Assembly (NCBI RefSeq): GCF_900104515.1
Contig: NZ_FNJL01000032.1
Coordinates: 1-64,000, forward strand
Length of the DNA: 64,000 nucleotides
Direction of reading: 5' to 3'
DNA from: Paracidovorax cattleyae
GTDB lineage: Bacteria > Pseudomonadota > Gammaproteobacteria > Burkholderiales > Burkholderiaceae_C
In this document: one piece after another, positions 63,190 through 64,000 of the stretch
Layout of the letters: each line of letters opens with the position of its first letter
How positions within the stretch are numbered: position 1 is the stretch's first letter
Translations under genes and position numbers: made by a program
The notes under the pieces: generated by a model
Told to the model about the DNA's origin: nothing
What the model saw: only the letters and a program-made list of their open reading frames with translations
Databases searched by the model: none

Positions 63190-64000
63190 CTAACGCCGAC
63201 GCAGGATCACCGCTTCCTCATGCGGCTCTGCGCGCACTGGATACTCGCGTTCCAGCAGCCGCGCGAAGCCGTCCAGATCGTTCCAGCGGATGCTGCCGCT
63301 GATCCGCAGCATATCCAGTGCCGGATCGGCCAGCACCAGCGGCCGCCGGTTGAATCGGTTGATCTCGGCCACCGCTTGCGGCAGCGTCACATCGTCGAAG
63401 CTGAGGTAGCCCTGGCGCCAGTCCAGTTGCCGCTCCGCCTCGGCGATGCTGGCGCGGTGGACGCGCACGCCCTGCGGGTCAGCGGTCGCGATGCTGCCGG
63501 CAGGCATCAGCATGGCCTGCGTGCGATCGGCGGCGCGTGGATCCTCCAGGCGCACCATGCCCTCGGTCACCACCACGCGCAGCGCGTCGCGGTCCTGCCG
63601 CACGTCGAAGCGGGTGCCGACCGCGACCACACGGCGCGCGCCGCTCTGCACCGCGAACGGCCGCGCCGCATCCTTGCGGACCGCGAAGAACACCTCGCCC
63701 CGCTGCAGTACCACCCGGCGCACCTGCGGCCCGATACGGGCCTCCAGCAGGCTGTCGCTGCTCAGCGTCGCCTGCGAGCCATCGGCGAGCGTGACGGTGC
63801 GCAGTTCGCCGATCTCGGTGCGATAGGCCTGAGCCGTCGGTTCCGCCGGCACCAGGCCCCGATACAGTCCGGCGGCGACCGCGACGCTGGCCGCAGCGCC
63901 GAGCGCGGCCAGCAGCCAGCCGCGGCGACGGGAGGCTGTGCGCCGCCGCACGTGGGACCGGGCCGCGATGGCCGGTACTTGCAGCGGCGAGGGGATCGAC
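63190..64000 (-). CDS. FecR-family anti-sigma factor, 5' end beyond window
   Basis: The frame is open to the right edge (residues reading SIPSPLQVPAIAARSH before the GTG at 63951), so the start lies outside and the missing part should be the DUF4880-like cytoplasmic module. Visible are a membrane span (GWLLAALGAAASVAVAAGLY), the FecR domain (LRTVTLADGSQATLSSDSLL, VVAVGTRFDVRQ, ALRVVVTEGMVRLEDPRA) and a C-terminal STN-like module (LSFDDVTLPQAVAEINRFNR). It is the signalling partner of the TonB receptor directly downstream. A fecI-like sigma factor gene is expected to the right of the window. Confidence 0.88.
   Translation of the reverse strand, partial: SIPSPLQVPAIAARSHVRRRTASRRRGWLLAALGAAASVAVAAGLYRGLVPAEPTAQAYRTEIGELRTVTLADGSQATLSSDSLLEARIGPQVRRVVLQRGEVFFAVRKDAARPFAVQSGARRVVAVGTRFDVRQDRDALRVVVTEGMVRLEDPRAADRTQAMLMPAGSIATADPQGVRVHRASIAEAERQLDWRQGYLSFDDVTLPQAVAEINRFNRRPLVLADPALDMLRISGSIRWNDLDGFARLLEREYPVRAEPHEEAVILRRR

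Overview
The window looks like a chromosomal segment of a GC-rich betaproteobacterium of the Comamonadaceae, most likely Acidovorax/Paracidovorax. This is inferred from gene content and order (tRNA-Leu, tig, clpP, clpX, lon, then a tRNA-Gly/Cys/Gly cluster; hpnD/hpnE squalene genes; one long type VI secretion locus). No database search was possible, so the assignment rests on recognition of families.

Layout. (1) 1-4.9 kb, accessory iron-uptake segment: the end of an IS5-family element sits directly in front of fecR, followed by a siderophore TonB receptor, a small DUF3649-like membrane protein and a PepSY-type membrane protein that breaks off against a remnant of a P4-type integrase. (2) 5.0-13.2 kb, housekeeping: folA, a DUF4337 protein and thyA (antifolate-target cluster), a lipoprotein, a GlcD-like FAD oxidoreductase, a DUF2069 protein, a YihY/BrkB-family membrane protein, hpnE and hpnD. 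(3) 13.3-20.0 kb: tRNA-Gly, tRNA-Cys, tRNA-Gly, then (reading leftward on the minus strand) tRNA-Leu(UAG), tig, clpP, clpX and lon, with sigma-32-like promoters in front of clpP and lon. (4) 20.0-25.6 kb: an RND efflux pair with a palindromic operator-like site, and a plus-strand hpnC lying 11 kb from hpnD/hpnE.

(5) 25.6-52.3 kb: a complete type VI secretion core. On the minus strand lie hcp and a predicted pesticin/T4-lysozyme-like muramidase overlapping a secreted partner, which reads as an effector-immunity pair. On the plus strand run a Ser/Thr kinase, tssQ, tagH (FHA), a PP2C phosphatase, tssJ, tssK, tssL (with OmpA domain), tssM, tagF, tssA, tssB, tssC, tagJ, tssE, tssF, tssG and tssH (clpV). 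The kinase, FHA, phosphatase and TagF genes predict post-translational control of firing. vgrG and PAAR genes are absent and must lie elsewhere.

(6) 52.3-53.1 kb: a possible small RNA, a broken intronless tRNA-Leu(UAA) relic, and a tRNA-Leu(UAA) gene interrupted in its anticodon by a 225-nt group I intron. (7) 53.1-64.0 kb, accessory DNA beginning just past that tRNA: an unrecognised 446-residue protein of lower GC, a gene-poor stretch that looks element-derived, and then a xanthomonad-flavoured block with two TonB-dependent receptors, a TPR protein, a frameshifted small secreted protein and a FecR that runs off the right edge.

The two most notable observations are the tRNA-Leu(UAA) group I intron beside an intronless relic, and the muramidase/immunity pair downstream of hcp.
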